A stretch of 64,000 nucleotides of DNA from Alentia gelatinosa (GCA_950022655.1 OX465584.1:59259841-59323840), one strand, 5' to 3'. Shown: positions 1 through 10,516, counted from the stretch's first letter. Numbers and translations: made by a program. Notes: generated by a model not told the origin, from the sequence alone.

Positions 1-205
1 CACCGTACAGGCTCAGTCACTACGTTTTCTTATTACTATACACCTCCCAATCGTTTTAAACGCCCTATATTAACTTTACAAAGAGCATAAAGACTACTGC
101 AATTCACTACGGCCCGTTGTCACAGCGGGCGCGAACATTATTTATACTACACCCCTAGCAGCGGGCAGTATTTCATACATGTTCGGCCATAGGTGTATAG
201 TAATA
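1..205. mobile_element. HM element, cut by window start (ACACCT module)
   Basis: Positions 31-205 are bounded by inverted ends: TATTACTATACACCT at 31 and AGGTGTATAGTAATA at 191-205. Positions 1-30 are one arm of the adjoining hairpin. A second copy in the opposite orientation lies at 20355-20680, where the full hairpin is visible. No coding capacity. It contains a local palindromic stretch around the GCCCGTTGTCACAGCGGGC-like sequence near 111-131. Confidence 0.75.
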
Positions 206-343
206 TACGGAAACTGGCTTACTGTCTTCATACGTCTAAAATATGCGGTAAAATCATTGATCAGATACATCCCGATGCCAAAGGCAGAGGGATGTATTTG
301 ATTAATAATTAAGACAGTCAGCCCATTTTCGTATTATTATATA
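204..343. mobile_element. Foldback hairpin, GAAGACAGT family, copy 1
   Basis: The left arm ATACGGAAACTGGCTTACTG pairs imperfectly with the right arm around 311-334 (AAGACAGTCAGCCCATTTTC). The centre reads GATGCCAAAGGCAGAGGGATG-like sequence. Further copies lie at 26790-26945, 38498-38840 (interrupted), 38933-39072 and 62398-62553. Non-coding. Confidence 0.75.
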
Positions 344-560
344 CCCATAAATGGCAAATTTCAGCTAATTATGTGATGTCATACCCCAAACGTTACAGTG
401 TGACGTACGGCCATAAATATGTCATGGATAACAGCGGGCAGTATGTGTAGGCCATACAGCCATAGTTTTATAATAATCCTGTGTGTGAATGTCTATAAAA
501 TACTGTCTGCTGCTAGGGGTGCAGTAATAACAATGTTTGTGCCCACTGTGACTGTGACTT
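344..560. repeat. Module sequence following the hairpin
   Basis: This dispersed repeat includes the GTGACGTACGGCCATAAATA segment. Related sequence follows the same hairpin at 38841-38930 and 62554-62640. The latter part (480-540) contains a second GCTGCTAGGGGTGCAGTA segment resembling the module at 1-205. No gene seen. Confidence 0.55.
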
Positions 561-639
561 GATGGGTTATCAAAATGTCATATTTTCATCGATTTGAGGT
601 ATATGATGATAAGCAAATGTCCTTTCTGTGGACAAAACA

Positions 640-730
640 GTTCTCACTCTTGGTCAGTCATCGATTTCATACTGCCTTCTGCCTATGGCGTCAGGCAGTA
701 TGAAATCGACAACATACCACAAAAGAGAAC
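640..730. repeat. Perfect-stem foldback
   Basis: TCGATTTCATACTGCC (661-676) is the exact reverse complement of 694-709, with a 17-base loop. Outer GTTCTC/GAGAAC (640-645 and 725-730) extends the stem imperfectly. The short frame crossing it (594-794) is best read as chance translation of the hairpin. Confidence 0.7.
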
Positions 731-936
731 AGTAGGGACGTTTCCTAATATATATTCCTCTGCAATTATAAAAGGAGACAGCAAAGAAAAATAAATACCA
801 TCGCAATAGCTGGCTCTACTAGGTATTCCTGACATTTATACTATCATCCATGAAAAAGGTTAGTTTAATACCCAGATGGTCAACTGTGCAAGCAATATTT
901 AGTTTGATAACCCAAGCAATGTAAACTAATAGTACT

Positions 937-1128
937 AGCTTTTATAGATTATCGTAAGGCCTTTGATTCTGTAGTTCATGGAATATTATCAGAGAAATTA
1001 CCATCCTTTGGACTTGATAATCAAACAATATATATCTTACAGAGTAAATCTGAGTAAAGGGATAGCGAAATTAAGATTGAACGGCACTCTATTTGATGTG
1101 GAGGATACAACATACGGGATTTTGTAAC
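937..1128 (+). pseudogene. Relic of LINE (non-LTR) reverse transcriptase
   Basis: Reading from 941 gives FIDYRKAFDSVVHGILSEKL followed by a glycine-containing stretch and a stop near 1055. This matches the RT palm motif A region of non-LTR retrotransposons (F-D-Y-x-K-A-F-D-S-V). About 60 bases on, in another frame (from 1062), KLRLNGTLFDV resembles the strand before the next RT motif in such enzymes. The frameshift, the stops and the absence of the catalytic [F/Y]xDD region show a short decayed fragment. Clade cannot be assigned; CR1/L2/Jockey-type is likely from the motif wording. Confidence 0.72.
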
Positions 1129-1191
1129 TATCTATCTGCTCCAATGGAAAAGGCCCAGTTGTGGTTGATGTGCGAGCAGTAATACACTTAA

Positions 1192-1790
1192 TCTAAAAAG
1201 ATTGAATTAGAAATGACTAGCTGTTGTTGTATTTTAAACTAGAGTATGCGAGCAGAAAATAAATTTAATTTTAAGAAAATGGATTAGAAATAACTAGCTG
1301 TTTTATTCTACACTAAACTAAACTTAATTAAAAGAAAAATATGAATTAGAAATGACTAGCTGTTGTTGTATTCTACACTAGAGTAAACTTGATTTTAGAA
1401 AATATGAATTAGAAATGACTAGCTGTTGTTGTATTCTACACTAGAGTAAACTTGATTTTAGAAAATATGAATTAGAAATGACTAGCTGTTGTTGTTGTTT
1501 AAACTAGAGTATGCGAGCAGTAAACTTAATACCAACAAAAATATGAATTAGAAATAACTTTCTGTTGTTGTATTTTAACCTAGAGTATGTGCCTAGGGAA
1601 TAAAATTAATTGTAAACAATTAGAATTAGAATGAATAGTAAATAAACTTTATTCTAAGAAATAAGAATTAGAAATAACTTACACTTTGTTGTATTTTAAT
1701 CTAGAGTATGCGAGCAGAAAATAAACTTTATTTTAAAAATATGAATTAGAAATGTGAAGTTGTTGTTGTATTCTGCACTCGAGTTTATGA
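1192..1790. repeat. Minisatellite, unit about 63 bp
   Basis: Repeated blocks carry GAATTAGAAATGACTAGCTG followed by TTGTTGTATTCTACACTAGAG. Adjacent starts at 1341, 1404 and 1467 are 63 bp apart; other units are degenerate or longer. About 9 units. It lies directly after the LINE relic. Non-coding and AT-rich. Confidence 0.85.
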
Positions 1791-2258
1791 TATAAGGGTC
1801 CACCCACGTAGGTGTTTCCCCGTCTGTATTTGCAAATAGGTATTAGGCGGAGAGTCGCCTTAACCCGCCGTAATCCCTCCACCCGTAATGACTTGGCTCG
1901 CCTGGGTAACCCTCCCCACCAGTGTACCCCCCCACTGGAGGATCAACACTCACACCATGGATCAATCTCAGGTGTTCTGAACTCAGTGACCTCCAACACC
2001 TTGACCTTCCCACCCCCACATCTCCACCCTCCTCCTGTACCCTCAAACACTTGTCCACCCCGTCCCCACCCACGCAGTGGTGGATTTATAACGGTAGTGT
2101 AAGGGGGGTTAGGTAATGTCTGGAGTGGTGGCTGATGGTTTGGGTATAGTGGGTACACTCTAGATGATCCTTCAGTAGACTTGCTTCCTAACCCATCGGG
2201 GAATATTGTGGTTAAATGCGTGCTACGGGGATGGTGGCTGGAGAATTCGGACATCTCT
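1791..2258. other. No feature recognised
   Basis: Overlapping short frames on both strands (1812-2362) arise from C-rich proline-coding sequence and show no domain. I see no splice pattern or repeat match, apart from a shared CCCGTTTAATAA phrase at its right edge. Confidence 0.5.
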
Positions 2259-2402
2259 GGGACCCGTTTAATAACGTAGGATCGTACATATAGACCCTTT
2301 TCTGTATGCCATAGCCGAGTGTAAAACACCTCGCTATCGCTCGGAGTTTTACTTCGCGTCAACTACGCGGAGAATACGGCCACTCAGATCGAAATCATGG
2401 TA
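2259..2402. repeat. Decayed foldback with TCAGATCGAAATCATGG arm
   Basis: The right half (GAGAATACGGCCACTCAGAT onward) matches the hairpin at 51791-51919. The inner stem GTAAAACACC/GGAGTTTTAC surrounds a CTCGCTATCGCTCGG loop. The outer left arm is missing, replaced by CCCGTTTAATAACGTAGGAT, a phrase repeated near 38368 and 54303. Confidence 0.6.
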
Positions 2403-3254
2403 TTATTGTGTATGTCCTTAACTAAAATGGCGATTACATCAATGGCCTATAATTTGGGATAAGACAGCTTGTATTATAGATATATTACAGAACTGGGAGT
2501 TCAAATTGTATATTCGGTAAGATATCCTGAAGCCATCATCGGTGTTAATGTTCGCTCAAATAAAAAAATAAATTTACCAGTTGCTGGAAGCCTGTGGTAT
2601 TGCATTCCCAAGTCTAGGCAGCATTAACTGATGTTGATGGATTCAAAATAAACAAAGAAAAATAAGAAATGCAATCATCTCAAGTTGGAGGCGTGGGTCA
2701 AGTCTATGTATACAAGGGCCTTAGCCTATAATGAAGTGGGTTACAAGAGGCCCGTGCCAATCTTCCCATTTCCTAATTCTAAGGTGCCGTTAGAGCGCTG
2801 GAGCGTTGCCAACTGTATCAACCTGAGTACAAATGTGTGGGTGGTTAATGTAGATCCCGATTAAGAGCCTGGGCCGGTTAAAATCGTCCCCGGAATAACT
2901 CTAAGTCCACCAGGGGATTATCCACATGATTGGCAGTTGCGTTATCCTTATTTTATTTATCTGATTGAAACTGTGAAAAGGGGGTTCCCCTTCCAGTTCA
3001 AAGCCAAGTCGTACTCTTTCTTCTTATATTTGTGAATTCTGAAATAGAAATTTCTTAGAATATGTACACAAACATCCCTTGGACGAAAATTATACACTTC
3101 TTGTTTGTGGTGTATGTGCGAGCTATTTATTGAAAGGAGTTTCCAAAGAAAACAAACGACACAGTATTCAAGGCATTATGAATCATTTTGAATACATAGG
3201 CAATGACCTCCTCAAACGAGGTTGGTACTAAGAGAAATCATAATTACTAGATTT
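2403..3254. other. No gene recognised
   Basis: Unique-looking AT-rich sequence. I see no open frame of note, no RNA gene and no clear repeat. Confidence 0.5.
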
Positions 3255-3386
3255 TATCCTACCCCATTTCCATATTTTTTCAGTATCAGAAAGTATTGGC
3301 ATAAACAACACTTCATGTCACACCCGTGACATAAAAAAAAGCCCATGTTACGCCTATGGCGTTTTTTTTTAATTAGGGGTAGGATA
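3255..3386. mobile_element. Short MITE, TATCCTACCCC module without hairpin
   Basis: The ends TATCCTACCCC (3255) and GGGGTAGGATA (3376-3386) are inverted. The interior carries CATGTTACGCCTATGGCG, a variant of the motif near the ends of other HM modules. About 132 bp. No clear hairpin partner is seen here. Confidence 0.75.
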
Positions 3387-3444
3387 ATTACTGATAGTAT
3401 ATATTTATGACCGAACGACTAGGAAATACTACCCGGTGCTAGGG

Positions 3445-3458
3445 TAGAATCATAAATA
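3445..3458. repeat. Left target-site duplication of the PLE
   Basis: TAGAATCATAAATA is identical to 7819-7832 and brackets the Penelope-like element. A 14-bp perfect match at this distance, flanking an element with coding domains, is unlikely by chance. Confidence 0.65.
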
Positions 3459-3460
3459 CA

Positions 3461-3487
3461 CGCTGTCACAACGAAAGCGTGACAGCG
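3461..3487 (+). other. Hairpin at PLE 5' end
   Basis: CGCTGTCAC (3461-3469) pairs perfectly with GTGACAGCG (3479-3487) across a 9-base loop AACGAAAGC. It begins two bases inside the proposed 5' end of the PLE. A loosely similar GTTGTCACAGTGACGGCG stands near 7618-7635. Confidence 0.6.
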
Positions 3488-3715
3488 TTTCAAACTCTGA
3501 TCACACAGACACTACCCTTCTGGATCTATTAGATCTTGATTGTGGTAACCAAGAGGTTTTCTCTCCCTATAAGAAGAAACCAACAAGTAGCCTTATGAAA
3601 AATGGGTGTAACAATACAGTGAAAAATGTGGCGAACAAAAGTTTACCCACAATAGGTAATTGTACGATACAATAAAGTGAAACCAGTACACATTTTGGTC
3701 AATCCTTTCGCTAAC

Positions 3716-4472
3716 ATGTTTCCACCTAAACATGTCACTGATCAGTCCTGTGACTCTTTTCAGGCTATCGACAAAATGATCCCGGATTCTGCTCGAGGCA
3801 TCTGGAGGGCTGCCAAGAACGACTGGAATCGTTCTATCAAGTCGTTGCTCCGCGCTCAGTGGTATGAGCAAGCTTGTGAGCAAGAGCACATCGAGCCATG
3901 GGCGGCCGCTGTCACCGAACCGCCGATCTATATTTCAAGTTCCGATCTAATGGTCACGGTCGAAAACATTCGCCGACAAGCAGCCCGAGACATCATGTCA
4001 GCGACAAAAGACTTTTTCTACAAGTCACACGCAAGCCAATCTACAGCTAGTGAGGCTTACTATACTACCACGCGCCAGCTCATCTCGAATGATCATGACG
4101 CAGACGAGACGGAGCAGATAATGGAGGTAATCAAGACCCATAGTTAACGAGAAAGCTCATGAATACGAAGCCTCAAATGAGAAGGTGAGATTAACCTCCA
4201 AGATCTCACAGCTTTCCCAACGTAAACCGGGGAACAGCGAGATCAGAGACCCGGCCTCGGCAGCAATAACCCAGTACTAAACAAACAAGGAGAACGAAGC
4301 TGCAGCTCACAACCAGGGTTTTCGCGAAAACTCTGCCCAAGATCCACGGGGAGGCCGTGGCAAACCGAGATCCTACCAGCGCTCTCAACCATACGACACC
4401 ACGGAGAGAGGCGCGGGATCTCGTTGGAGACGCGGACGAGGAGGTCGAAGGGCCCCAACCACGGACCAGTAA
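3716..4472 (+). pseudogene. PLE ORF1-like protein, frameshifted
   Basis: The reading opens at 3656; the first ATG is at 3716 and the frame runs to a TAA at 4145-4147. It includes a stretch IWRAAKNDWNRSIKSLLRAQ typical of the helical leader segments seen upstream of some PLE RTs. Sequence in another frame (from 4146) continues in sensible acidic/basic residues to a TAA at 4278. The same frame resumes and ends at 4470-4472 with an arginine/glycine-rich tail (GSRWRRGRGGRRAP), which suggests RNA binding. One frame change and one in-frame stop separate the pieces. No catalytic motif is seen; the role is inferred from position alone. Confidence 0.5.
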
Positions 4473-4644
4473 GGTCAACCACCAACGAGTTTGAACGACA
4501 AGATGACTCTAAGGTGAGCACTGAAGTGCTGAAAGTTGGACTCTCTGTTCATGTTAAACCGTTTGTACCCTTTGTTCACGTTGAATCTTCAGTTCCGTTG
4601 TTCATAGTGAACCTGTTGTTTCAAGCGCTTGTACTGTTGAATGA

Positions 4645-7080
4645 GGTGTCCCGAAAACCCATGTTCCGAATAAAACATCCAATGTTTTGTATCCAAGTGT
4701 TTGTACCACTCAATCAGATTACTCTACAGAACAGCTAAGTAGTAACACTGTAAATGTAGAAAATACAAAGTCGAAGAACCCTATTGTAGTCAATCTCTCG
4801 AAGAGATCGCTAACTAAAGACGAAATCTCCTTGCTAGAAAAAGGTCTCAATTTTTGTCCAGTACAGGACAACCATAATGATGGAGACCAGAAAATAGAGT
4901 TGGACCAGTTTCATCAGAAACTGCGAACCAAACAATTCTTTGATAAAGAACAGTCCAGTATGGTAACTGTCAGTCACAAAGGAAACAATCTAGCTTTTGA
5001 TGACCAGTTCATGATATGAAGCCTGAAGGGAAAATCCAAGTGGAAACCCCCACTTGGATCTCAAAACCTAGAGAGCTTCATATCAATTAACGAGGTCAAT
5101 CAGTCAATGCCATCGGTGAGGAGGAAGCAAGCCAAATTGAATATGACTGGAGGTGAAAAAACGGCTCTACGTACCCAAGACAAGAACATAGTCATAAAAC
5201 AGGCAGACAAGGGAGGCGCAACTGTAGTACAAGATATTGAACAATATCTTGCCGAGGCAGAAAAACAATTAGGAGATGAAAGTACATATCATCCCTTAAC
5301 AAGCGATCCAACAAAAAGCCTCAACACAGAAATTGAGGATAAAATAGAGGAAATGACGAAGGGTGGGGAGATAAGTGATAGAATGGCAGGCACCTTGAAA
5401 AGTGACAAACCGAAGGCGCCTAACATCTACTTTCTCCCCAAAATCCACAAGACCCAACGACCTCCATCTGGGAGGCCGGTTGTGTCGGCGAACAATTGTC
5501 CGACAGAGAAAATCTCATCCTTTGTAGATAATTTCCTAAAACCACTAGTGCCGGATATAAAGTCATATATCAAGGACACTAACGACTTTGTGAACAAGAT
5601 TGAGAATCTCCAAAACCGACATGGAGACGTAATCATGGGAACTCTAGATGTGAGTTCCCTGTACACAAGCATACCAAATGCCGAAGGCATTGAGGTCATC
5701 TCCAGAAAACTGAAGGAGACCAGAAAAGGGGACATCAAACCCACCAATCAATCACTGGTAGACCTCTTGGAAATGGTGTTGACTAAAAACAACATAGTTT
5801 TCAATGGTAAACATTATATTCAGGTTAGAGGGACGGCGATGGGGACCAGGCTGGCCCCGTCGTACGCAAATCTGTATATGGAACACATCGAGGAGAGGAT
5901 ACTTCCGAAGTATCACCTCGCACCCTCAGTATGGTGGAGATATATAGATGATATCTTCTACATATGGGAACATGGCCAAGATGAACTAGACAAGTGGCTG
6001 GAGTTTCTGAACAATGCCCACCACTCCATCAAGTTCACGAATGAGAGTTCCAGGACAGAAATTAACTTCCTGGACACTAAGGTCAAGGTGGAGGAGGGCA
6101 AAATGTACACAGACTTGTACACAAAGCCCACAGATGCGAACACGTATCGACGATATGATTCAGCACACCCTCCAGCTACAAAGCGTAGTCTCCCCTACTC
6201 CCAACTTCTGAGACTGAAACGCATATGTGGGAAAACCGAAGACTACGAGAAACATGCCACGAGTAAAGTGGATGAATTCGAAGCCAAAGGTTACCCATGA
6301 GAGACACTCCTACAGTGCAAGGCTAAGGTTGATGCCATAGAAAGGAGCGACACTCTCAAACCGAAAAAAGACAAAGGTGACAAAGAGGAAAAAGAAAAAA
6401 CTTTCCTGATTGCCACCTACCGCCCCGGCAATAACAAACTGGGGGAAATTGTCAAGAAAAACTGGGACCTACTAGGAAGGTCGGTAACGACAAAGTCGAT
6501 ATACCGAAGTAAACTAGTAAAGGGCTACAAACGCCCTAAGAATCTGAAGGATCATCTTGTCAGATCCAAGACAGATTATCACCCCGAAAATGAAAGGGAA
6601 AGGGTGACAGACGACGACAAGGGCAAAACCAATATGCGCAATATCTGCAATCGTAAAAACTGTCAGTATTGCGCAAAGCTAGATAGGGGTGGCAGCATCC
6701 GCTCCAAAACCACAAACGACAGGTATGACACCAAGTGGAATGTGACCTGCAACAGTTCCAATGTAATATACTGCATTGAATGTCAAAAATGCGGTATACA
6801 TTACGTTGGGCAAACCAAACGCAAGATCAGAGAAAGGATGTACAAGCATCTCAGAAACATAAAAAAAGCAAACAATCAAAATGAAGTACCAATACACTTC
6901 AATGACTGCAATCATGAAGGCATCGAAGATGTGAAGTTTCACATACTCGACTTCATCTTTTGCCACCCCAAAAACGATAGAGCGATGACCCTACGGAACA
7001 AAGTTGAGTTCAATTGGATCCATCGACTAAGGAGTCAATCCCCATGGGGACTAAACACCATGGACAACCGGTACGGCTAA
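4645..7080 (+). pseudogene. PLE reverse transcriptase / GIY-YIG endonuclease, two in-frame TGA
   Basis: One frame is open from 4645 to TAA 7078-7080, broken only by TGA at 5017 and 6298. N-terminal block NLSKRSLTKDEISLLEKG is typical of PLEs. Counting from Met 5107: ADKGG (33-37), YFLPKIHK (108-115), RPVVS (123-127), motif A LDVSSLYTSIP with Asp at 181 (5647), motif B GTAMGTRLAP (242-251), catalytic YIDD with Asp 281-282 (5947-5952), FLDTKV (331-336), and YTKPTD (348-353). After the second TGA come the TYRPGNNKLGEIV block, cysteine pairs (CQYC; CIECQKC) and the nuclease core GIHYVGQTKRKIRERMYKHL (6793 on). No ATG lies at the frame's beginning, so the native start is unclear. Both TGA could be CGA codons lost by CpG decay (inference). 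Confidence 0.92.
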
Positions 7081-7818
7081 GGGACTACCATAACTCCAAG
7101 TCAAAAAATATTTTATACGAAAATAGACGTCTTCACGCACTAATTCGCTATAGAGAATTCTAAGAGAAATCATTCACACAGTAGTCCTACAAGCCCGACC
7201 TTAAAAGACTCCTAACTTGGTACTTGCCAACGAAAACTATACCCACCAGTAGGGGGGTGTGCTTTTTGAGCTAGATATTATAGGCCGCGACAGCAGCCGG
7301 CCACGCAACATTTGCAAAACAATAAAATAGAGAAATATCACACGTAACGTGATCCTCTCATTTTTCACCACCACAAAAATGGTACAAGACGGTGAACGAA
7401 TCAGGAATAAAACCCCCCCAAAGTGCCACACCTGACGAGAAGAAGTAATCTTCGAAACCACAAGTCTCTCGTCCCCGTATCTGAGGAGAACGGTCCGATA
7501 AACTCGAATCCACAGCAGTTTGTCCGCCCTCCCCTACATATAAAATGTCCCCACCTTACTGAGCACCAAATGGTCAGCCCCTGCTGGTAGCAGTTAGGCA
7601 GTGACCAGCGTGAGGACGTTGTCACAGTGACGGCGAGTTGTTTACTACGCTGTCCAAACAGAATCATCCTGACGGCAGAACTAGGCCAAGTTCAGCCAAT
7701 AGGAACGGGGATAACATCTAGCACACGGCGCAACCGACGCCGTGGCGAGTACGCTATAACGTTAGGAGAACACTTGTGGTCGTGTTACGCACGCATTGCA
7801 GACGTCCGACAATCTTCG
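7081..7818 (+). other. PLE 3' non-coding region
   Basis: No long frame continues after 7080. The region holds a candidate hammerhead-like core (7432-7466), and ends just before the right 14-bp duplication. A poly-C/poly-A stretch at about 7412-7424 is low complexity. Confidence 0.6.
7432..7466 (+). ncRNA. Candidate hammerhead ribozyme core (weak)
   Basis: CTGACGA (7432-7438) is followed by a 4-bp stem GAAG/CTTC (7439-7442 and 7450-7453) with a 7-base loop, then GAAAC and, after five bases, GTC ending at 7466. This is the order and spacing of a type I hammerhead with a two-base-pair stem III, as known from PLEs. Against it, flanking helix I does not pair, and GACGAGA can pair with TCTCGTC in a competing hairpin. 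A degenerate CTGAGGAG lies 49 bases on. Confidence 0.38.
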
Positions 7819-7832
7819 TAGAATCATAAATA
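7819..7832. repeat. Right target-site duplication of the PLE
   Basis: TAGAATCATAAATA, identical to 3445-3458. Confidence 0.65.
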
Positions 7833-8509
7833 TGTTCAGGCGCTCTTTACCATAGTGAATGTCCACCAACATTCGGTCAGTAGGCTGTGAATCGATGAAT
7901 AAAATAGCGTTTTCGGTTTTTTGGTACAAAGGGCTGAGAATAATGATACCATTCTAAGTTATATATAACAATCCTAAAATAGGTTGACTCTCTTTGTACA
8001 TCAAAAATACCAAGGCCAGGCGTCCACTGAGCTCCCGATACCCTTCGATAGACCTTACGATGTGTGCATCGGGGTGCATCCTGGGGTTTATTGAGTACGG
8101 ATTAAAATTGACTTTCCAACACGATATCGATATTGTGTATGGAGATGCATCATAAGGCATATAGTAGTTCATCGGGACCTCAGTGGAGTAAGGTTGTCGA
8201 TGAGGTATATGCTACTACCTTCATCAGTGGGATATAGCTGATCAACACTGTTATTATTTATCACAAATTCCTGATATCTGAATTGTTTCATCTTTAGTTT
8301 ATTTTATGGTTCTACTCGATTCTCCAGACCGGAAGTAGGAACCTGCGGGTATTCATAGAATAACTACAATAACACCCCCTAGTGACACCAAACTGAACCG
8401 ATTTGTTTGCATTGCATTATAGCACCACTTTCCCAAAATATATGAGGCGCAATGTCATAACGTATAGATTCCGTATGGATATAGCAGTTTATGTTTCGTA
8501 TTTCAGGAA
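7833..8509. other. No gene recognised
   Basis: AT-rich sequence with no significant frame or repeat that I can match. Reading frames here are below 75 codons and show no domain. Confidence 0.5.
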
Positions 8510-8792
8510 TATTATCATGAAGCATCACGAAAATTCTTATCATTGTTTATATGGCGTGAGTTCTGTTCACTTAGTTCATGAACAGAACTAGGTGATATCC
8601 GTAGTGGAACTTAGACAATAAACGCCATGTAAACAATTATATGAAATTGAGTGATGTTTAGAATTTATCCTACCCCGTCACATGTTTTTAATTTCATATG
8701 TCACCAGTGGCATAAAGTTTTGTATGGCATAACTGTGTCATACAGTCACACCATGCCAAGTCTATGGAGATTTATATGAAGAGTGGAATAAA
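8510..8792. mobile_element. HM2 element, variant hairpin plus module
   Basis: The hairpin (8510-8664) has arms with TTGTTTATATGGCGTGAG and its complement; its tip is itself a perfect 10-bp stem, GTTCTGTTCA (8560-8569) against 8579-8588. The module runs from TATCCTACCCC (8666) to the decayed end GAGTGGAATA (8781-8790), with CCAAGTCTATGGAGATTTAT inside. Non-coding. Confidence 0.72.
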
Positions 8793-8820
8793 GCCCAATA
8801 CACATCTACCGATTTCAGGC
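8787..8820. repeat. MITE-E end fragment abutting HM2
   Basis: TAAAGCCCAATACACATCTA is the left terminus of MITE-E fused to the HM2 module end. The same junction occurs at 23119-23130. Confidence 0.6.
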
Positions 8821-9368
8821 TATGGAGCTTAATGCGTTTATGCAGAAAAAAAATCTCCCTAATTGCATCACTTATATAATCCCACACACAATAACACCCG
8901 CCAGTAGCTGGATACTCCAGGTCCTTTTCCTTCTGGGCGGCTTGGCTACTCTTTGCCCAGGGCCTTCTTCCCCTCAACAGAAAGAACAAGCCCAATCCAG
9001 GTTCCCCTTTCCCGGAATCTCTCATTACCACAGCGAGGGGGGAGCGAGACAGTCCCCTTACAAAGTTTCCCGACTCTCAAAAACCTTCCTAGAAATTCCA
9101 GGATCAATCAGAGAGTTTCCTGCGCGATTCCAGGAATTCCCGATCGATAATCAGTCTCCCTTAACTGCCGCTAGAGTGATGCTGAGTGCTGGTGGCAACG
9201 TGAGGGCTTTGAGCGATAATAGGGGTTTTCTATGGTGTTCAGTGGGCGCGCTTGTAACTGTCAGGTGGTGTTCCTGGTTGTAAGGTCAGCAGGTGCTTCC
9301 TTATATGAACTGCTGATGTTGTGAGATTGAGAGCTCTACCGTTGGATTCATGTTAACCGGTTTCAGTT
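8821..9368. other. No gene supported
   Basis: A 153-codon frame (8822-9283) crosses here but starts inside MITE sequence, uses no recognisable domain and has a low-complexity middle. I see no splice support for it. Confidence 0.5.
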
Positions 9369-9669
9369 CACTGCACAAAAACCACCAGTTTATTCATATA
9401 TATATATATACGCCATCACGTAAGTGCATGCATTGGCTGTATATTGACACATTTCCTCTTCTATACGTCACCGTAATGGCTGTATTTGCAGCAAAGTGCA
9501 TATGAAGAGAAATATCGTGTGCGGGACATGGATAAGCGGGTCGTATACATTTTACATATCTATAGATGAGGCGTATACACAACGGAAAATAGGACTACCT
9601 TGTATACGCAAAAGCATACCTATATACGCCGGGTGTATACATATATAAACTGGTGGTTTTCGTGCAGTG
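9369..9669. mobile_element. MITE with long TIRs (CACTGCAC ends)
   Basis: The left end CACTGCACAAAAACCACCAG and the right end read in reverse (CACTGCACGAAAACCACCAG) pair over about 30 bp. The interior carries AT dinucleotides (about 9396-9412) and GTATAC-rich repeats. A half copy lies at 22577-22656. About 301 bp. No certain target duplication seen. Confidence 0.8.
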
Positions 9670-10213
9670 GGTGTAGTTTTGTTGAAAAGGGCATTCATGT
9701 ACATTGACATTATCTAATGGATTTTTTTATTATTATTATAATCATAATCATACAGTTCTAACACATTGGTTAAATCTGCCACTATAAGGAGTGTACACAA
9801 ACAATATATCTCCTTCTACATATTTCTTGATCACATTGTTATCATATCTATGTCTCATATATTATTGTGTGCCATGAAATATTGACATTATCTATCTATA
9901 TTAGCCAAAATATGATATCATCATGCATATCATATCACTGATTTAAAAAGAACTGACTTCAAAAACCAATGAAATATGCATTGAGTAAGGAATAACAACA
10001 TCCGAACAGCCCTAGACCATATTTAGTGTCGTATTTTTTGTATTTAGCATTTAGAATTAAAACACTCTAAAACCTGTATTTCAATACTTTGCTCGATCAC
10101 AGAGTTATATCTATGTCTTATATATCATTTTGATATATTATTATGCACTAAAGCATGTACTTTCAAATGATAGTTTGATCAAACCAGCCCTATTGAAATC
10201 TGATATTATCTAT
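9670..10213. other. AT-rich, no feature recognised
   Basis: Simple ATT/ATA-rich sequence with no open frame or clear repeat match. Confidence 0.5.
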
Positions 10214-10516
10214 TATCCCACCCCTAATATAAAATCCCATAGGCTTAACATTGAGATTCCGTATGCCACGCTGACTGGCATACGGAGTTTGATATGCCAC
10301 TAGTGGCATACATAATTATTATCATGTAATATTCAAAAATCGAGGAGACAGGGTAGGATAAAATCAAAACCTGATTCGTTTTAATCTTGGCCACCGCATG
10401 CCACTCCTGGAGTTTTGACTCCGGACTTCACTCGGCTTCGCCTCATGAAGTCACTTTGCCAAACTCCAGTCATGGCATACGGTGGCTAAGACTAAAACTC
10501 ATCTAGTTTTACGATA
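10214..10516. mobile_element. HM1 element, copy 1
   Basis: The module runs from TATCCCACCCC (10214) to CAGGGTAGGATAAA (about 10347-10361), with inner palindromes TATGCCACGCTGACTGGCATA and TATGCCACTAGTGGCATA. The hairpin follows, with arms TTTTAATCTTGGCCACCG and its complement and the loop CTCGGCTTCGCCTCAT (10431-10446), ending GTTTTACGATA (10516). Copies lie at 22191-22492, 33285-33587 and 37381-37672. Confidence 0.85.

Larger units (their letters stand above)
3459..7818 (+). mobile_element. Penelope-like retroelement (RT + GIY-YIG), about 4.36 kb
   Basis: Layout: 5' hairpin (3461-3487), leader, an ORF1-like reading (3716-4472), a single-frame RT/endonuclease reading (4645-7080) and about 740 bp of 3' sequence. 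PLEs copy themselves through an RT related to telomerase and a GIY-YIG nuclease that nicks the target. The RT and nuclease order, the N-terminal NLSKRSLTKDEISLLEKG block and the CxxC residues before the nuclease fit a Neptune-like clade (inference). The 14-bp direct repeat on both sides suggests a near-complete insertion, although I cannot see the duplicated pseudo-LTR often found in PLEs. The copy is decayed and probably immobile by itself. Confidence 0.88.

Noticed and set aside
1812..2362. Overlapping frames on both strands
   Set aside because: Overlap each other, C-rich low complexity, no conserved residues.
3560..3600. HM4 fragment inside the PLE leader
   Set aside because: AAGAAGAAACCAACAAGT matches the HM4 left edge over only about 18 bases, with nothing following.
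8822..9283. 153-codon frame as a gene
   Set aside because: Starts in MITE sequence, shows no domain and ends without a recognisable polyadenylation or splice context.
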